A DNA stretch of 64,000 nt from assembly GCF_003985145.1 (NCBI RefSeq), contig NZ_ML133522.1, positions 372,001-436,000 on the forward strand. Reading direction: 5' to 3'. Below, in pieces: positions 25,263-35,334 of the stretch (its first letter is position 1; every line of letters starts with the position of its first letter). A program made the position numbers and the translations under genes. The DNA is from Rhizobium anhuiense (GTDB taxonomy: Bacteria; Pseudomonadota; Alphaproteobacteria; Rhizobiales; Rhizobiaceae). Under the pieces are notes generated by a model. That model saw only the letters and a list, made by a program, of their open reading frames with translations, did not search any database and was not told the DNA's origin.

Positions 25263-25292
25263 CGGCAAAATTGCCTTGCGGCAATTTTGCCG
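25263..25292. repeat. Perfect 13-bp hairpin after the small lytic transglycosylase gene
   Basis: CGGCAAAATTGCC (25263-25275) and its exact complement (25280-25292) flank a TTGC loop. No T-run follows, so it is either a processed or Rho-linked 3' end or an intergenic palindrome repeat. Confidence 0.7.
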
Positions 25293-25343
25293 TATGATGG
25301 AGCGCACTTGCCGTGATATTCCGCCTTGAAAACAAGGTGGGAC

Positions 25344-26531
25344 ATGGCAGTCGATTTCAGCTTCATCATCATCGGACGCGGCATGATGGGTGCCGCCGCC
25401 GCACGGCATCTCTCCTCAATGGCCGACGGCATCGCGCTGATCGGCCCGCGCGAGCCGGAAGAGCGCAAGGCCCATCATGGCGTCTTCGCCAGCCATTACG
25501 ACGAAGCCCGCATCACCCGCACCTTCGATGGCAATCTGGCCTGGGGAAGCTTCGCCGCCCGCGCGCTCGACCGCTACCGCGAGATCGAGGCAAAGAGCGG
25601 CATTTCCTTCTATTCTGAGGTCGGCTGCCTTTTTGCCGGCCCGACCCCGACGGATGAGCAGGACTATATCAACCGGGCGCTGTCCGTCAGCCGGACGCTC
25701 GGCAGCGATATCGAGACCATCGCGCCGTCGGAACTTCGCCAACGTTTTCCCTATCTTGCCATCGATCCTGATTTCACAGGATATTTCGAGCGCAGACGCG
25801 CCGGCTACATCAACCCACGGGCGCTGGTGCGGGCGCAGGTTACGCTTGCCGAGCAGGGCGGCGTCTCGCTGATCGAGGCAATCGCGACATCCGTGCGTGA
25901 TGCCGGTTCCCATGTCGAGGTGACAGCCGGCGGCAGATGCTACAGCGCCGAGCGCGTGCTGGTGGCCGCCGGCGGTTTCAGCAATTTCCATGCCCTGCTG
26001 CCGCGTCCGGTCGATACCAGGGTCATGGCGCGCACGGTGGCCTTCTACGAGATCGGTGAACGCGAGATGGCTGTTTTCGCGGACATGCCGTCGACGATCG
26101 TGCTCGGTGACCGGGAAGAGGATCACATCTATATCCTGCCGCCGGTGCGTTATCCCGATGGCAAAACCTATCTGAAACTCGGCGGCGACACCGAGGCGCT
26201 TTCTTTCGAGCGGTTGGAGGATGCCGGCGCGTGGTTCCGTTCCGACGGCAGCGCCGCTGAGCGCGATCATCTCTCGCGTGTCGCCTTGCAGTTGATGCCG
26301 GAGCTTGCCGGCTGCCGCGTGACCTCGGCGCCCTGCGCGGCGAATTTCACGCCGACCGGTTATCCCTATGTAGGATATACGCAGTCGCCGCGTATTGCGG
26401 TGCTGACCGGCGGCAATTTCGTTGCAGCCAAATCCTCCGACGAACTCGGGCGCCTCGGAGCGGTGCTGCTGGCGGAAGGGCAGCTCGGGGATGAGGATTT
26501 CGGCCGCGAACTGACGCCCGTTTTCGCCTAG
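25344..26531 (+). CDS. FAD-dependent oxidoreductase, sarcosine/N-methyl amino acid oxidase-like (DAO family), copy 1
   Basis: A 395-residue flavoenzyme. The N-terminal FAD motif is IIIGRGMMGAAAARHL. The SHYDEARITR block resembles the SHHGDTR block of monomeric sarcosine oxidases. Near the C-terminus, Cys331 in SAPCAANFTPTGYP and Lys363 in VAAKSSDE fall where MSOX has its covalent-flavin cysteine and catalytic lysine. It probably oxidises a secondary or N-methyl amine in the cytoplasm; the substrate is not known. AAGGTGG precedes the ATG at 25344. Its stop codon lies inside the ribosome-binding site of a close paralogue. Confidence 0.82.
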   Translation: MAVDFSFIIIGRGMMGAAAARHLSSMADGIALIGPREPEERKAHHGVFASHYDEARITRTFDGNLAWGSFAARALDRYREIEAKSGISFYSEVGCLFAGPTPTDEQDYINRALSVSRTLGSDIETIAPSELRQRFPYLAIDPDFTGYFERRRAGYINPRALVRAQVTLAEQGGVSLIEAIATSVRDAGSHVEVTAGGRCYSAERVLVAAGGFSNFHALLPRPVDTRVMARTVAFYEIGEREMAVFADMPSTIVLGDREEDHIYILPPVRYPDGKTYLKLGGDTEALSFERLEDAGAWFRSDGSAAERDHLSRVALQLMPELAGCRVTSAPCAANFTPTGYPYVGYTQSPRIAVLTGGNFVAAKSSDELGRLGAVLLAEGQLGDEDFGRELTPVFA

Positions 26532-26540
26532 GAGGACATG

Positions 26541-27716
26541 ATGGCAGTCGATTTCAAATATATCGTCGTCGGACGCGGGCTGATGGGGGCGGCGGCGGCG
26601 CGGCATCTGGCGCGGCAGGCGGACGGCGTCGCGGTGATCGGCCCGGACGAGCCTGGTGATCGCAAGGCGCATCAGGGCGTCTTCGCCAGCCACTACGACG
26701 AGGGGCGCATCACCCGCACCATCGATCCCGACCGCAATTGGGCGCTGCTCGCCAACCGCTCGATCGGCCGTTATGGCGAGATCGCCCGCGACAGTGGCGT
26801 CGACTTTTATCGCGAGGCAGGCTGTGTTGTCGTCGCGCCGAGGGCAAGCGATTATCTCGAGAGAACCCGGCAGGCGGCCGTCTCGCTCGGCGTCGAGACC
26901 CGCCTTCTCGATGGAGCGGGCCTGAAGGCTGCCTTTCCCTTCTTCGCCTTTCCTGATGATGGCGCCGGTGTCTTCGAGGTGAGAGGGGCCGGCCATATCA
27001 GCCCGCGCAAGCTGGTGAAGGCGCAGTCGCTGCTGGCGGAAAAGGCGGGCGCCACCATCATTCGCGACCACGTCGTCTCGATCCGCAGCGAGGGCGGCTT
27101 TGCCGTCGTCAAGACATCAGGCGGCCTGACCTATCGTGCTGAAAAGGTGCTGCTGGCGGCGGGCGGATTTTCCATTGCCGAGAATCTGTTGTCGCGGCCG
27201 GTTGCCCTGACGGTTTATGCCCGGACCGTGACGCTGTTCGAGGTGAGCGAGACGGAGGCGGCGCGCCTAGCCGCCATGCCGTCGCTCATTGTCGATACGC
27301 CCGACATCCATATCTACCTGCTGCCGCCGATCCTTTATCCCGACGGCAAATTCTACCTGAAGATCGGTGGCGACCCTGACGATGTGACACTCAGCGACGA
27401 TACGGAAATGCGTGCCTGGTTCAAGACGGAAGGGCGCGACAGCGTGCGCGCGCATCTTCAACGCATCGTTGCCGGTCTGGTGCCTGATCTGGCGCCGCTT
27501 TCGATATCGACGGCGGCCTGCGTCGTGTCGCAGACGGAAAGCGGCTATCCGATGATCGGCTACACCTCGTCGCCTGAGATCGCGGTGTTGACGGGCTGCG
27601 CCGGCACGTCGGCCAAGAGCTCCGACGAAATCGGCCGGCTTGGGGCTGAGCTGCTTTTGTCGGGCAGAATCAGCGAACAAGGCTACTCCACGGATTTCAC
27701 ACCGCAATTTCGATAA
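26541..27716 (+). CDS. FAD-dependent oxidoreductase, sarcosine/N-methyl amino acid oxidase-like (DAO family), copy 2
   Basis: This 391-residue paralogue of the preceding gene begins almost identically (MAVDFKYIVVGRGLMG versus MAVDFSFIIIGRGMMG) and keeps the SHYDE-RITRT block. Cys327 in TAACVVSQTESGYP and Lys359 in SAKSSDE occupy the putative flavin-cysteine and catalytic-lysine sites. AGGAGG at 26530-26535 is 5 nt from the ATG at 26541, so this is preferred to 26538. The pair arose by tandem duplication and is probably cotranscribed; differing central regions suggest distinct substrates or a two-subunit enzyme. Confidence 0.82.
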   Translation: MAVDFKYIVVGRGLMGAAAARHLARQADGVAVIGPDEPGDRKAHQGVFASHYDEGRITRTIDPDRNWALLANRSIGRYGEIARDSGVDFYREAGCVVVAPRASDYLERTRQAAVSLGVETRLLDGAGLKAAFPFFAFPDDGAGVFEVRGAGHISPRKLVKAQSLLAEKAGATIIRDHVVSIRSEGGFAVVKTSGGLTYRAEKVLLAAGGFSIAENLLSRPVALTVYARTVTLFEVSETEAARLAAMPSLIVDTPDIHIYLLPPILYPDGKFYLKIGGDPDDVTLSDDTEMRAWFKTEGRDSVRAHLQRIVAGLVPDLAPLSISTAACVVSQTESGYPMIGYTSSPEIAVLTGCAGTSAKSSDEIGRLGAELLLSGRISEQGYSTDFTPQFR

Positions 27717-27767
27717 ATAATTTTTGATTTCGATAGCAATTGCCATCTCTCTCGTTTATGGGACCCC

Positions 27768-28166
27768 TGCCAGTTGGCCGGGCAGCCGCGCTTTACCAAT
27801 GCCGAAAGGCGGTAGGGTGAGGAAAGTCCGGGCTCCACGGAAACAAGGTGCCGGATAACGTCCGGCGAGGGCGACCTCAGGGAAAGTGCCACAGAAAGCA
27901 AACCGCCTGTCATGACAGGTAAGGGTGAAAGGGTGGGGTAAGAGCCCACCGCATCTCCGGCAACGGAAATGGCACGGTAAACCCCACCGGGAGCAAGACC
28001 GAATAGGGATGACGCGGCGGGCCGAAAGGCCTTCCGGCCGGTTTCCAGGCCAGTCATCCGGGTGGGTTGCGCGAGGCAGCGTGCGAGCGCTGTCCCAGAG
28101 GAATGGCTGCCACGTTCCGGTTCACGCCGGAGCCATACAGAACCCGGCTTACAGGCCAACTGGCGA
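27768..28166 (+). ncRNA. rnpB: RNase P RNA, bacterial type A
   Basis: The P1 helix is visible as GCCAGTTGGCC (27769-27779) pairing with GGCCAACTGGC (28154-28164), which bounds the molecule. Conserved regions are present: GAGGAAAGTCCGGGCTCC near 27819, CCACAGAAA near 27890, AGGGTGAAAGGGTG near 27922, and ACAGAACCCGGCTTACAGGCC near 28137 (ends the P4 core). At about 400 nt it has the size of alphaproteobacterial M1 RNA. It is the catalytic subunit that matures tRNA 5' ends. It lies between the flavoenzyme pair and the dcw cluster; exact ends are approximate. Confidence 0.96.
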
Positions 28167-28594
28167 TTAACTTTTGTGGCGCGGAAAACCCACGATTTCA
28201 GACATCACTTCCATATAAGCCTCTGAAATCGAATGATTTCAAGCGGATGCTCATGCAACCCCGCGAGTGGAAATTCTTTTTGCGAAAGTGTGGTTGCGCG
28301 CCTCCTGCGGGAGGGTGATCCTAACCCTTTGTTAAACTTAACGGCTTATAAATTTTTGATCATGCGTCTATTGCAAAACGGGCGCATCCCATTGACGCCC
28401 ATATGGTCCCATGCTATCCCAAATGCGCACTGCACCAGGGCAATCATTTGCCCATTCATCGCAAAGCAAAGGCGTCTTCCTCTCCGGAAGCGTCGGACGG
28501 GTTTTTGCTCATCCGGCTTGCGAAGCTGTGTCTGATATTGGGAGTTTCGGGCGTCTTTTTGTCCGGATCCCTGCGGGAACGGATGTTTCGTGTA
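28167..28594 (+). other. Intergenic region and long leader between rnpB and mraZ
   Basis: No gene is supported. The first 150 bp are unexplained and end in an AT-rich patch with CTAA-N7-TTAA (28321-28335) and TTAAC. The MraZ box array and promoter follow at 28387-28421, then about 170 nt of untranslated leader before mraZ. Confidence 0.6.
28387..28421 (+). promoter_or_regulatory. MraZ-box array overlapping the dcw promoter
   Basis: CCCA occurs at 28388, 28398, 28408 and 28418, an exact 10-bp period; on the minus strand this reads TGGGN-N5 four times, the published MraZ recognition pattern. A rhizobial-type promoter fits the same bases: -35 ATTGAC (28391-28396), 17-bp spacer, -10 CTATCC (28414-28419). 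MraZ bound here would cover the whole promoter and repress mraZ and the genes behind it. Promoter assignment is an inference; the boxes are read directly. Confidence 0.82.
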
Positions 28595-29032
28595 ATGAGC
28601 CGCTTCCTATCGAACGCGACCAACAGGATCGATGCCAAGGGCCGGGTTTCCGTGCCGTCGGCGTTCCGTTCCGTGCTGGCGCAGCGCAATGTCCAGGAGC
28701 TCTATTGCTTTCAGGATTTTGTGTTTCCGGCGATCAGCGTCGGCGGTCCGGATCTTCTCGAGAGATTCGAACGGCAGATTGCTGCGGAGGATCCGTTTTC
28801 GCCGGATGCGAACGAGATGTCGCTTCTCATTCATGGAGGCGGGGTCTTCATGAAGCTCGACGCCGAGGGGCGGCTGATGGTCACGGATTTCATTCGCGGC
28901 TTTACCGGCATCTCGGACGAAGTGACTTTCGTCGGTCGGGCGGATCATTTTCAGCTGTGGCAGCCGCAGGCTTTTGTGGCTGCGCAGGCGCAGGCACGAG
29001 GGGAACGCAAGCTGGCGGGCAAGCGTTCCTGA
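28595..29032 (+). CDS. mraZ: Division/cell wall cluster transcriptional repressor MraZ
   Basis: A 145-residue MraZ with two AbrB-like SpoVT folds. The first is marked by [19 protein letters not shown] and the second by [17 protein letters not shown], the duplicated DxxGR pattern of the family. MraZ forms rings and binds TGGGN repeats ahead of its own gene to repress the dcw operon. A four-repeat array is present upstream. The ATG at 28595 is used; an ATG at 28583 would add MFRV and has a GGGAACGG site, so it is a real alternative. rsmH follows after 17 nt. Confidence 0.95.
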   Translation: MSRFLSNATNRIDAKGRVSVPSAFRSVLAQRNVQELYCFQDFVFPAISVGGPDLLERFERQIAAEDPFSPDANEMSLLIHGGGVFMKLDAEGRLMVTDFIRGFTGISDEVTFVGRADHFQLWQPQAFVAAQAQARGERKLAGKRS

Positions 29033-29049
29033 AAGAACGAGGAAACGGA

Positions 29050-30075
29050 ATGGTGGCGAATCCTGGCGGAGGTTCAACTGATGCCGGTGGCGGATCGGTT
29101 CGTCACATTCCCGTTCTTCTCGAAGAGGTCCTTGCGGCGCTGGCGCCGGCTTCCGGCAAACTCATCCTCGACGGTACATTCGGTGCGGGCGGTTACAGCT
29201 CGGCCATCCTGGCGGCCGGCGCCGAGGTGATCGCGCTCGACCGCGACCCCACGGCGATTGCGGCTGGCCAAGCAATGGTCGCCGCCCATGGCGGCCGTCT
29301 CAAGCTTATTCATTCGCAGTTCTCGCATCTTGCCGATCATGCGCCGCGAGGCGGGCTCGACGGCGTCGTGCTCGATATCGGCGTCTCCTCCATGCAGATC
29401 GACGAGGCGGAACGCGGCTTCTCCTTCCAGAAAAACGGACCGCTCGACATGCGCATGTCGGCGACAGGCGTTTCGGCCGCCGATGTCGTCAACCGCGCCA
29501 AGGTCGCCGATCTCATCCGCATCTTCCATTTTCTCGGCGAGGAAAGCCAGGCGCCGCGCATCGCCCATGCGATCGAGAAGCGCCGCGCCGAAAAGCCGTT
29601 CGAAACGACACGCGATCTCGCCGGTCTCATCGAGCTCGTCACGCCGCGCAAGATGAAGGACAAGATCCATCCGGCAACGCGCGTCTTCCAGGCGCTGCGC
29701 ATCTTCGTCAACGACGAGCTTGGCGAGCTGGCGCAAGCGCTGTTTGCGGCGGAGACGGCGCTGAAACCCGGCGGGCGGCTCGTCGTCGTCACCTTTCATT
29801 CGCTCGAAGACCGCATCGTCAAGAAATTCTTCTCCGACCGCGCCGGCAAGGCGTCGGGTTCGCGGCATCTGCCGGTCGCGCATGAACGGGCGGCAACCTT
29901 TGCGGCCATCGGCAAGCCGATGGTTTCGGCAAGCGAGGCGGAGGCGGAGATCAATCCGCGCGCCCGCTCCGCCAAGCTGCGCGCCGGCCTGAGGACGGAC
30001 GCTGCGGCCGAGGCCGCGGATATGTCGCTCTTCGGGTTTCCCAATCTTGCCAGCCTCGGAAAGCTTGGTGGTTGA
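29050..30075 (+). CDS. rsmH: 16S rRNA (cytosine(1402)-N(4))-methyltransferase RsmH
   Basis: This 341-residue SAM methyltransferase (formerly MraW) N4-methylates C1402 in the ribosomal P site. Family blocks are [50 protein letters not shown] and [15 protein letters not shown]. The ATG at 29050 follows GAGGAAACGGA. The coding frame is also open far upstream through mraZ, but the family N-terminus and ribosome-binding site fix the start. One nucleotide separates it from ftsL. Confidence 0.97.
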   Translation: MVANPGGGSTDAGGGSVRHIPVLLEEVLAALAPASGKLILDGTFGAGGYSSAILAAGAEVIALDRDPTAIAAGQAMVAAHGGRLKLIHSQFSHLADHAPRGGLDGVVLDIGVSSMQIDEAERGFSFQKNGPLDMRMSATGVSAADVVNRAKVADLIRIFHFLGEESQAPRIAHAIEKRRAEKPFETTRDLAGLIELVTPRKMKDKIHPATRVFQALRIFVNDELGELAQALFAAETALKPGGRLVVVTFHSLEDRIVKKFFSDRAGKASGSRHLPVAHERAATFAAIGKPMVSASEAEAEINPRARSAKLRAGLRTDAAAEAADMSLFGFPNLASLGKLGG

Positions 30076-30076
30076 T

Positions 30077-30595
30077 ATGCTGAAAACCTTCGATCTCGTG
30101 CTCATCGGCGTCATGACGGCCACCGCCGCCGTGACCTACACGATCAAACATCGCGCCGAATTGAAGCTCGAGGAGGTTCATCGCCTCGAAGCCGAGATCA
30201 AGCTCGAGAAGGATACGATCGACCTCCTCAAGGCCGACTGGGCGCTGCAATCGCAGCCGAACCGGCTGGAGCGGCTGGTCAAGGCCTATAATGACGAATT
30301 GCAGCTGCAGCCGACGGCGTCGACGGCGCTGGTGCATGCCAAGGAATTGCCGATGCTGAAATCCGAGGTTCCCGTGCCCGACGTGACGGAGGCCAAAGCC
30401 AACGGCGCGGCCGGAGCGGGCGCCAAGGGCGCGACCGTGGCCAGCGCCAAAGGCGCGACTGGTACCTCCAAGATACAGCCCATTCCCCAGCCTGCGCCGC
30501 GTGGCGCGGCGGAGCCGCACGGCGCAGTGGCGCCTGATGGCGGGGCGGAGGACGACGCAGGCGCAGACGAGATCGAAACGGGGTCGGTGGAATAA
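30077..30595 (+). CDS. ftsL: Cell division protein FtsL
   Basis: A small bitopic protein in the usual place between rsmH and ftsI. One N-terminal membrane helix (LVLIGVMTATAAVTYTI) precedes a periplasmic heptad segment (ELKLEEVHRLEAEIKLEKDTIDLLKADWALQSQPNRL). FtsL works with FtsB and FtsQ to activate septal peptidoglycan synthesis. The C-terminal 70 residues are a low-complexity Ala/Gly/Pro tail not needed by the core family. Its TAA overlaps the ftsI ATG by one base. Confidence 0.9.
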   Translation: MLKTFDLVLIGVMTATAAVTYTIKHRAELKLEEVHRLEAEIKLEKDTIDLLKADWALQSQPNRLERLVKAYNDELQLQPTASTALVHAKELPMLKSEVPVPDVTEAKANGAAGAGAKGATVASAKGATGTSKIQPIPQPAPRGAAEPHGAVAPDGGAEDDAGADEIETGSVE

Positions 30596-32355
30596 TGTCG
30601 TTTCTTTCCCGCATCATGGTTTTGAAGAGCCAGGCGCATTTCTCCGCCGGCGTCTATAACCGGTTCGGCGGTCCTTCGCCCGCCGGCCTGGCGATCGAGG
30701 GATCGCGCAAGAAAAAATCAGGACAGGCGAAAAGCCGCGTCGGCCTGCTGATCCTGGGCTTCATGGGTGTCTACGTCATTATCGGCGGACGTCTCGTCGA
30801 ATATGCGATGAAGGATCAGGAGGTCGTCTCCAGCATCCTGCCGCCCGACCGGCTGATGGCCTCGCGCCCCGACATTCTCGACCGCAACGGCGAGGTGCTG
30901 GCGACCGACATCCGTACCGTCTCGCTGTTTGCCGAGCCCAACAAGATCGTCGATGCCGATGAGGCGGTCGAGAAACTTGCAACGGTGCTGCCCGAACTCG
31001 ACGTCAGGGACACCTATAAGAAGCTCTCGGTCAAGACCTCGCATTTTGCCTGGCTGCGCCGGCAGCTGACGCCGAAGCAGCAGAGCCAGATCCTGGCGCT
31101 CGGCATTCCCGGCATCGGCTTCCGTCCGGAGAAGCGCCGTTTCTATCCGGGCGGCTCGACCGCCGCGCATATCCTCGGCTACGTCAACATCGACAACCGC
31201 GGCGTCGCCGGCATGGAGAAATATATCGACGACCAGGGACTTGCCGATCTCGCCTCGGTCGGCATGACCAGTGACCAGCCGCTCGAGCCGGTGCGGCTTT
31301 CGATCGACCTGCGCGTGCAGAACATCGTCCGCGACGCGGTCGTCAACGCCGTCAACAACTTCCAGTCCAAGGGGGCGGGAGCCGCCGTCATCGACGTGCA
31401 CACGGGAGAAGTGCTGGCGATGGCGTCGGCGCCGGATTTCGATCCGAACGATCCGCAGGAAGGCGCCAAGGAAGGTTGGCTCAACCGGATGACCAACGGC
31501 ACCTTCGAAATGGGCTCGACCTTCAAGACCTTTTCGCTGGCCATGGCGCTCGACACCGGCAAGGTCAAAATGACCGACAGTTTCGACGCCAGCAAATCGA
31601 TCTATATCGGCGGCTTCACCATCCACGATTTTCACGGGCAGCGCCGCTGGCTGACCGTCCCCGAGATTTTCCAGTATTCTTCGAATATCGGTACGGCGCG
31701 CGTCATCGACATCGTCGGCATCGACGCGCAGAAGGACTACCTGACCAAGTTCGGCCTGTTGACGAAGATGCAGACCGAGCTGCCCGAAGTGAAGATGCCG
31801 AGCCAGCCGCGTGTCTGGAAGAAGATCAATTCGATCACGATTTCCTTTGGCCACGGCGTCTCGACGACAGCGCTGCAGACAGGGGTCGCCGCCGCCGCCC
31901 TCGTCAACGGCGGCAAGCTGATCGAGCCGACATTCCTGCCGCGCACGCGCGAACAGGCCGATCAGATCGCCACGCAGGTGATCAAGAAGTCGACCAGCGA
32001 CAACATCCGCTATCTCCTCGACTTCAACGGATACAAGGGATCCGGACGTGTCGCCCGCGTGCCGGGCTTTGCCGTCGGCAGCAAGACCGGTACCGCCGAC
32101 AAGGTGGTGAATGGGCGTTATTCGGCGACGCTGAATTTCAATTCCTTCATTGCCGCATTCCCGATCAATGATCCCAGATACGCCGTGATCACCTTCTGCG
32201 ACGAGCCGAAGACCGGTGAGAAGCAATATGGCGGAACGATCTCTGCCGGTACGGCCGGCCCGATCGCTCGTGAGATCATCAGCCGCGCAGCCCCCATTCT
32301 CGGCATCGAGCCGAAATTCGGGGAGGGCGGTTCGGCCTTGCTGGTGTCTTATTGA
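30595..32355 (+). CDS. ftsI: Peptidoglycan D,D-transpeptidase FtsI (PBP3)
   Basis: A 586-residue class B penicillin-binding protein. It has one membrane helix (GLLILGFMGVYVIIGG, about 50-65), a pedestal region with RPDILDRNGEVLA, and a transpeptidase domain with S308TFK311, S362SN364 and K497TG499. It cross-links septal peptidoglycan together with FtsW, activated by FtsQLB. The ATG at 30595 uses the last base of the ftsL stop. Confidence 0.97.
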   Translation: MSFLSRIMVLKSQAHFSAGVYNRFGGPSPAGLAIEGSRKKKSGQAKSRVGLLILGFMGVYVIIGGRLVEYAMKDQEVVSSILPPDRLMASRPDILDRNGEVLATDIRTVSLFAEPNKIVDADEAVEKLATVLPELDVRDTYKKLSVKTSHFAWLRRQLTPKQQSQILALGIPGIGFRPEKRRFYPGGSTAAHILGYVNIDNRGVAGMEKYIDDQGLADLASVGMTSDQPLEPVRLSIDLRVQNIVRDAVVNAVNNFQSKGAGAAVIDVHTGEVLAMASAPDFDPNDPQEGAKEGWLNRMTNGTFEMGSTFKTFSLAMALDTGKVKMTDSFDASKSIYIGGFTIHDFHGQRRWLTVPEIFQYSSNIGTARVIDIVGIDAQKDYLTKFGLLTKMQTELPEVKMPSQPRVWKKINSITISFGHGVSTTALQTGVAAAALVNGGKLIEPTFLPRTREQADQIATQVIKKSTSDNIRYLLDFNGYKGSGRVARVPGFAVGSKTGTADKVVNGRYSATLNFNSFIAAFPINDPRYAVITFCDEPKTGEKQYGGTISAGTAGPIAREIISRAAPILGIEPKFGEGGSALLVSY

Positions 32356-32421
32356 GTGTGAATGAATATCGACGCCGATTCGCGAGGGGTGAACCGGCTT
32401 CAAGAGAGAAAAGTGCATTCG

Positions 32422-33882
32422 ATGAAATTGCGAGACCTGGCCGGAGATCAGTTTCCGGAACTTGAAGCACAGCTCGAAGGCCCGGCAGGCTTGATTGATA
32501 TCTCAGGCCTGTCTTCGGATAGCCGCAAGGTGACGCCGGGCAATGCCTTCGTCGCAGTCGCCGGCACCAAGGCGGACGGCGTGGGTTTCATCGCGGATGC
32601 CGCCGGCCGCGGCGCTGTTGTCGCGATCGCCTCTCAAGCTATCGATGCTTCCATCCCGGTGCTTGCGGTCAAGGAACCGCGCCGCTTCCTTTCCATCGCC
32701 GCCTCGCGTTTCCACGGCAGGCAGCCCGATACCATGGTCGCCGTCACCGGCACGGCGGGCAAGACTTCCGTTGCCTCCTTCGTCAGGCAGATCTGGGCGC
32801 ATGCGGGCCATGCGGCCGCGATGATCGGTACGACGGGGGTCGTCTCGCCGACGCGCAACGAATATGGCTCGCTGACGACGCCCGATCCGGTGTCGTTGCA
32901 CGAGCTGCTGGCGGAACTCGCCGAAGAAGGCGTGACGCATGCCGCGATGGAAGCTTCCAGCCACGGCCTCGACCAGTGCCGTCTCGACGGCGTCAAGCTT
33001 GCCGCCGCCGCCTTCACCAATCTCGGCCGCGACCACATGGATTATCATCCGACCGTCGAAGCCTATATGGCCGCCAAGATGCGGCTTTTCGATACGCTGC
33101 TGCCGAAGGGGTCGCCGGCGGTGATCTTCGCCGACGATCCGTGGTCGGCGCAGGCGATCAAGTCGGCGACCGATGCCGGTCACGACGTTCGTACCGTCGG
33201 GCGAAAGGGCAATTATCTTTCCTTGAAGCGCGTCGAGCACTTCCGCCACAAGCAGACGGCCGAGATCCATATCGGCAGCGAGATCTTCGAGGTGGACATT
33301 CCGCTGGCCGGCGATTTCCAGGTCGCCAACGCGCTTGTTGCGGCAGGGCTTGCCATGTCGACTGGCGTGGCCGCGAAGGTTGCGATGGCGGCGCTGGAGA
33401 AGCTCGTCGGCGCCTCCGGCCGTCTCGAACTCGTCGGCCATACGAAAGATGGCGCTCTCGCCTATGTCGACTATGCCCACAAGCCGGATGCTCTGGAAAA
33501 CGTGCTGGGCTCGGTGCGACCCTTCACCACCGGCCGCGTCGTCGTCGTCTTCGGCTGCGGCGGCGACCGTGACCGCGGCAAGCGGCCGATCATGGGCGAA
33601 ATCGCCTGCCGGCTTGCCGACGTCGTCATCGTCACCGACGATAATCCGCGTTCGGAGGAACCGGCTTCGATCCGGGCGGAGATCATGGCGGCAGCAGGCT
33701 GCGCCTCGGAAATCGCCGATCGCGCCACGGCGATCCGCGAGGCTGTGGGCATGCTGAGATCCGGCGATACGCTGATCGTCGCCGGCAAAGGGCATGAGGA
33801 AGGGCAGACGATCGGCGGCGTCACCTTGCCGTTTTCCGATCATGCGGAGGTGCGCAAGGCCTTGGAGGAACTGAAATCTTGA
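32422..33882 (+). CDS. murE: UDP-MurNAc-L-alanyl-D-glutamate--2,6-diaminopimelate ligase
   Basis: A 486-residue Mur ligase. The P-loop is [16 protein letters not shown] and GRDHMDYH are central-domain blocks. DDNPRSEEP carries the DNPR motif that selects meso-diaminopimelate over lysine. It adds the third stem-peptide residue in the cytoplasm. The start MKLRDLAG at 32422 fits the family; an in-frame ATG at 32362 lies almost on the ftsI stop and would add 20 residues. The stop overlaps the murF TTG as TTGA. Confidence 0.96.
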   Translation: MKLRDLAGDQFPELEAQLEGPAGLIDISGLSSDSRKVTPGNAFVAVAGTKADGVGFIADAAGRGAVVAIASQAIDASIPVLAVKEPRRFLSIAASRFHGRQPDTMVAVTGTAGKTSVASFVRQIWAHAGHAAAMIGTTGVVSPTRNEYGSLTTPDPVSLHELLAELAEEGVTHAAMEASSHGLDQCRLDGVKLAAAAFTNLGRDHMDYHPTVEAYMAAKMRLFDTLLPKGSPAVIFADDPWSAQAIKSATDAGHDVRTVGRKGNYLSLKRVEHFRHKQTAEIHIGSEIFEVDIPLAGDFQVANALVAAGLAMSTGVAAKVAMAALEKLVGASGRLELVGHTKDGALAYVDYAHKPDALENVLGSVRPFTTGRVVVVFGCGGDRDRGKRPIMGEIACRLADVVIVTDDNPRSEEPASIRAEIMAAAGCASEIADRATAIREAVGMLRSGDTLIVAGKGHEEGQTIGGVTLPFSDHAEVRKALEELKS

Positions 33883-35312
33883 GCTGGCTCTGGACGACCG
33901 AAGACATGATCGCAGCGATGGCGGGGCGCCCCTTCGGCACTCTGCCCGAAGGCATCACCGGCATTTCCATCGACAGCCGCTCGATTACTCCAGGAGAGGC
34001 TTTCTTCGCGATCAAGGGTGATCGTGTCGACGGTCACGATTACGCGTCGATGGCGATGGCGAACGGTGCCTCCCTTCTTGTCGTCAGCGAGGCGAGGCTT
34101 CCGGCCATGGGTCGGCTGACGGTGCCGATGATCGTCGTGGAAGATGTGCTTGCGGCACTCGGCCGTCTCGGCCTTGCCTCGCGCGAGCGCTCGAAGGCCC
34201 GGATCATCGCGGTGACGGGATCTGTGGGCAAGACGACCACCAAGGAAATGCTGCGGCATGTGCTGTCGCCTTCCGGCAAGGTGCATGCTTCCGTCGCCTC
34301 CTTCAACAATCATTGGGGCGTGCCGCTGACGCTGGCGCGCATGCCTGCGGATACGGATTACGGCGTCTTCGAAGTCGGAATGAACCATCCCGGCGAGATC
34401 CGGCCGCTGGTGGCGATGATCCGTCCCGATGTCGCCATCATCACGACGATCGCGCCGGCGCATCTCGGCAATTTCAAGAACATCAAGGAAATCGCCGCCG
34501 CCAAGGCCGAGATCTTTGAGGGACTTGAACCCGGCGGCCATGTTGTGCTCAACCGCGACAACGACCAGTTCAATTTCCTCGACCGCACGGCGCAGTCGCT
34601 CGGCATCGAGCATATCCATTCCTTTGGCCAGCATGCCAAGGCCGAATTCCGGCTCGCAGAGTTCAATGGCTCCGACGAGAATTCGACGCTGTGGCTGACG
34701 ATCGGCGGCGAGACGCTGGAGGTCGCGATCGGCGCGCCCGGCCGCCATATCGCCGAGAATGCGCTGGCAGCCCTCGGGGTCGTCAGGATCGTCGGCGCCG
34801 ACATGGAGAAGGCGATCGAAGCGCTTGCGACGCTGAAGCCGGAAAAGGGCAGGGGCAAGCGCCACCGGCTTTCGATCGGCGGCGGCAGCTTCACGCTGAT
34901 CGACGAGAGCTACAATGCCAATCCGGCCTCGATGCGTGCGGCGATCGCACTCTTGGCTGCCTCCGAGCCGACCGGCCGCGGACGCCGTATCGCCGTGCTC
35001 GGCGACATGCTGGAGATGGGCGACTATGCGCAGAAGGTCCATACCGACCTCGCCGTGCCGCTGCTTGCTGCCGGCATCGAATATGTCTGGCTCGCTGGAG
35101 CCGAGATGGCTGCGCTCAAGGAATCGCTGCCGGAGAGCGTCCATGTCGAATATCGCGAGAACACGAGCGAATTGACGGATTATGTATTGAACTCGGTCGC
35201 GCCAGGCGACGTGTTGATGGTGAAATCGTCTCTGGGCATCGGTTTCGGCAAGATCGTCGCCGCGCTCCTTGACAAGTTCCCGTCATTTGCCGACACGCAA
35301 CGCGAACTTTGA
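33879..35312 (+). CDS. murF: UDP-MurNAc-tripeptide--D-alanyl-D-alanine ligase
   Basis: A 477-residue Mur ligase that adds D-Ala-D-Ala to the UDP-MurNAc tripeptide. Visible blocks are [40 protein letters not shown] (P-loop), [13 protein letters not shown] and [17 protein letters not shown] start at 33879 is supported by GGAGG nine nt upstream and by the family-like [10 protein letters not shown]-terminus, and it overlaps the murE stop. The nearest ATG would cut off a conserved segment. Confidence 0.95.
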   Translation: MSWLWTTEDMIAAMAGRPFGTLPEGITGISIDSRSITPGEAFFAIKGDRVDGHDYASMAMANGASLLVVSEARLPAMGRLTVPMIVVEDVLAALGRLGLASRERSKARIIAVTGSVGKTTTKEMLRHVLSPSGKVHASVASFNNHWGVPLTLARMPADTDYGVFEVGMNHPGEIRPLVAMIRPDVAIITTIAPAHLGNFKNIKEIAAAKAEIFEGLEPGGHVVLNRDNDQFNFLDRTAQSLGIEHIHSFGQHAKAEFRLAEFNGSDENSTLWLTIGGETLEVAIGAPGRHIAENALAALGVVRIVGADMEKAIEALATLKPEKGRGKRHRLSIGGGSFTLIDESYNANPASMRAAIALLAASEPTGRGRRIAVLGDMLEMGDYAQKVHTDLAVPLLAAGIEYVWLAGAEMAALKESLPESVHVEYRENTSELTDYVLNSVAPGDVLMVKSSLGIGFGKIVAALLDKFPSFADTQREL

Positions 35313-35334
35313 TCGGGTAAACAAGGGGCCCTGA

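Noticed and set aside
28411..29049. Long in-frame upstream extension of rsmH through mraZ
   Set aside because: Overlaps the clearly supported mraZ frame and starts inside the MraZ boxes; the family N-terminus begins at 29050.
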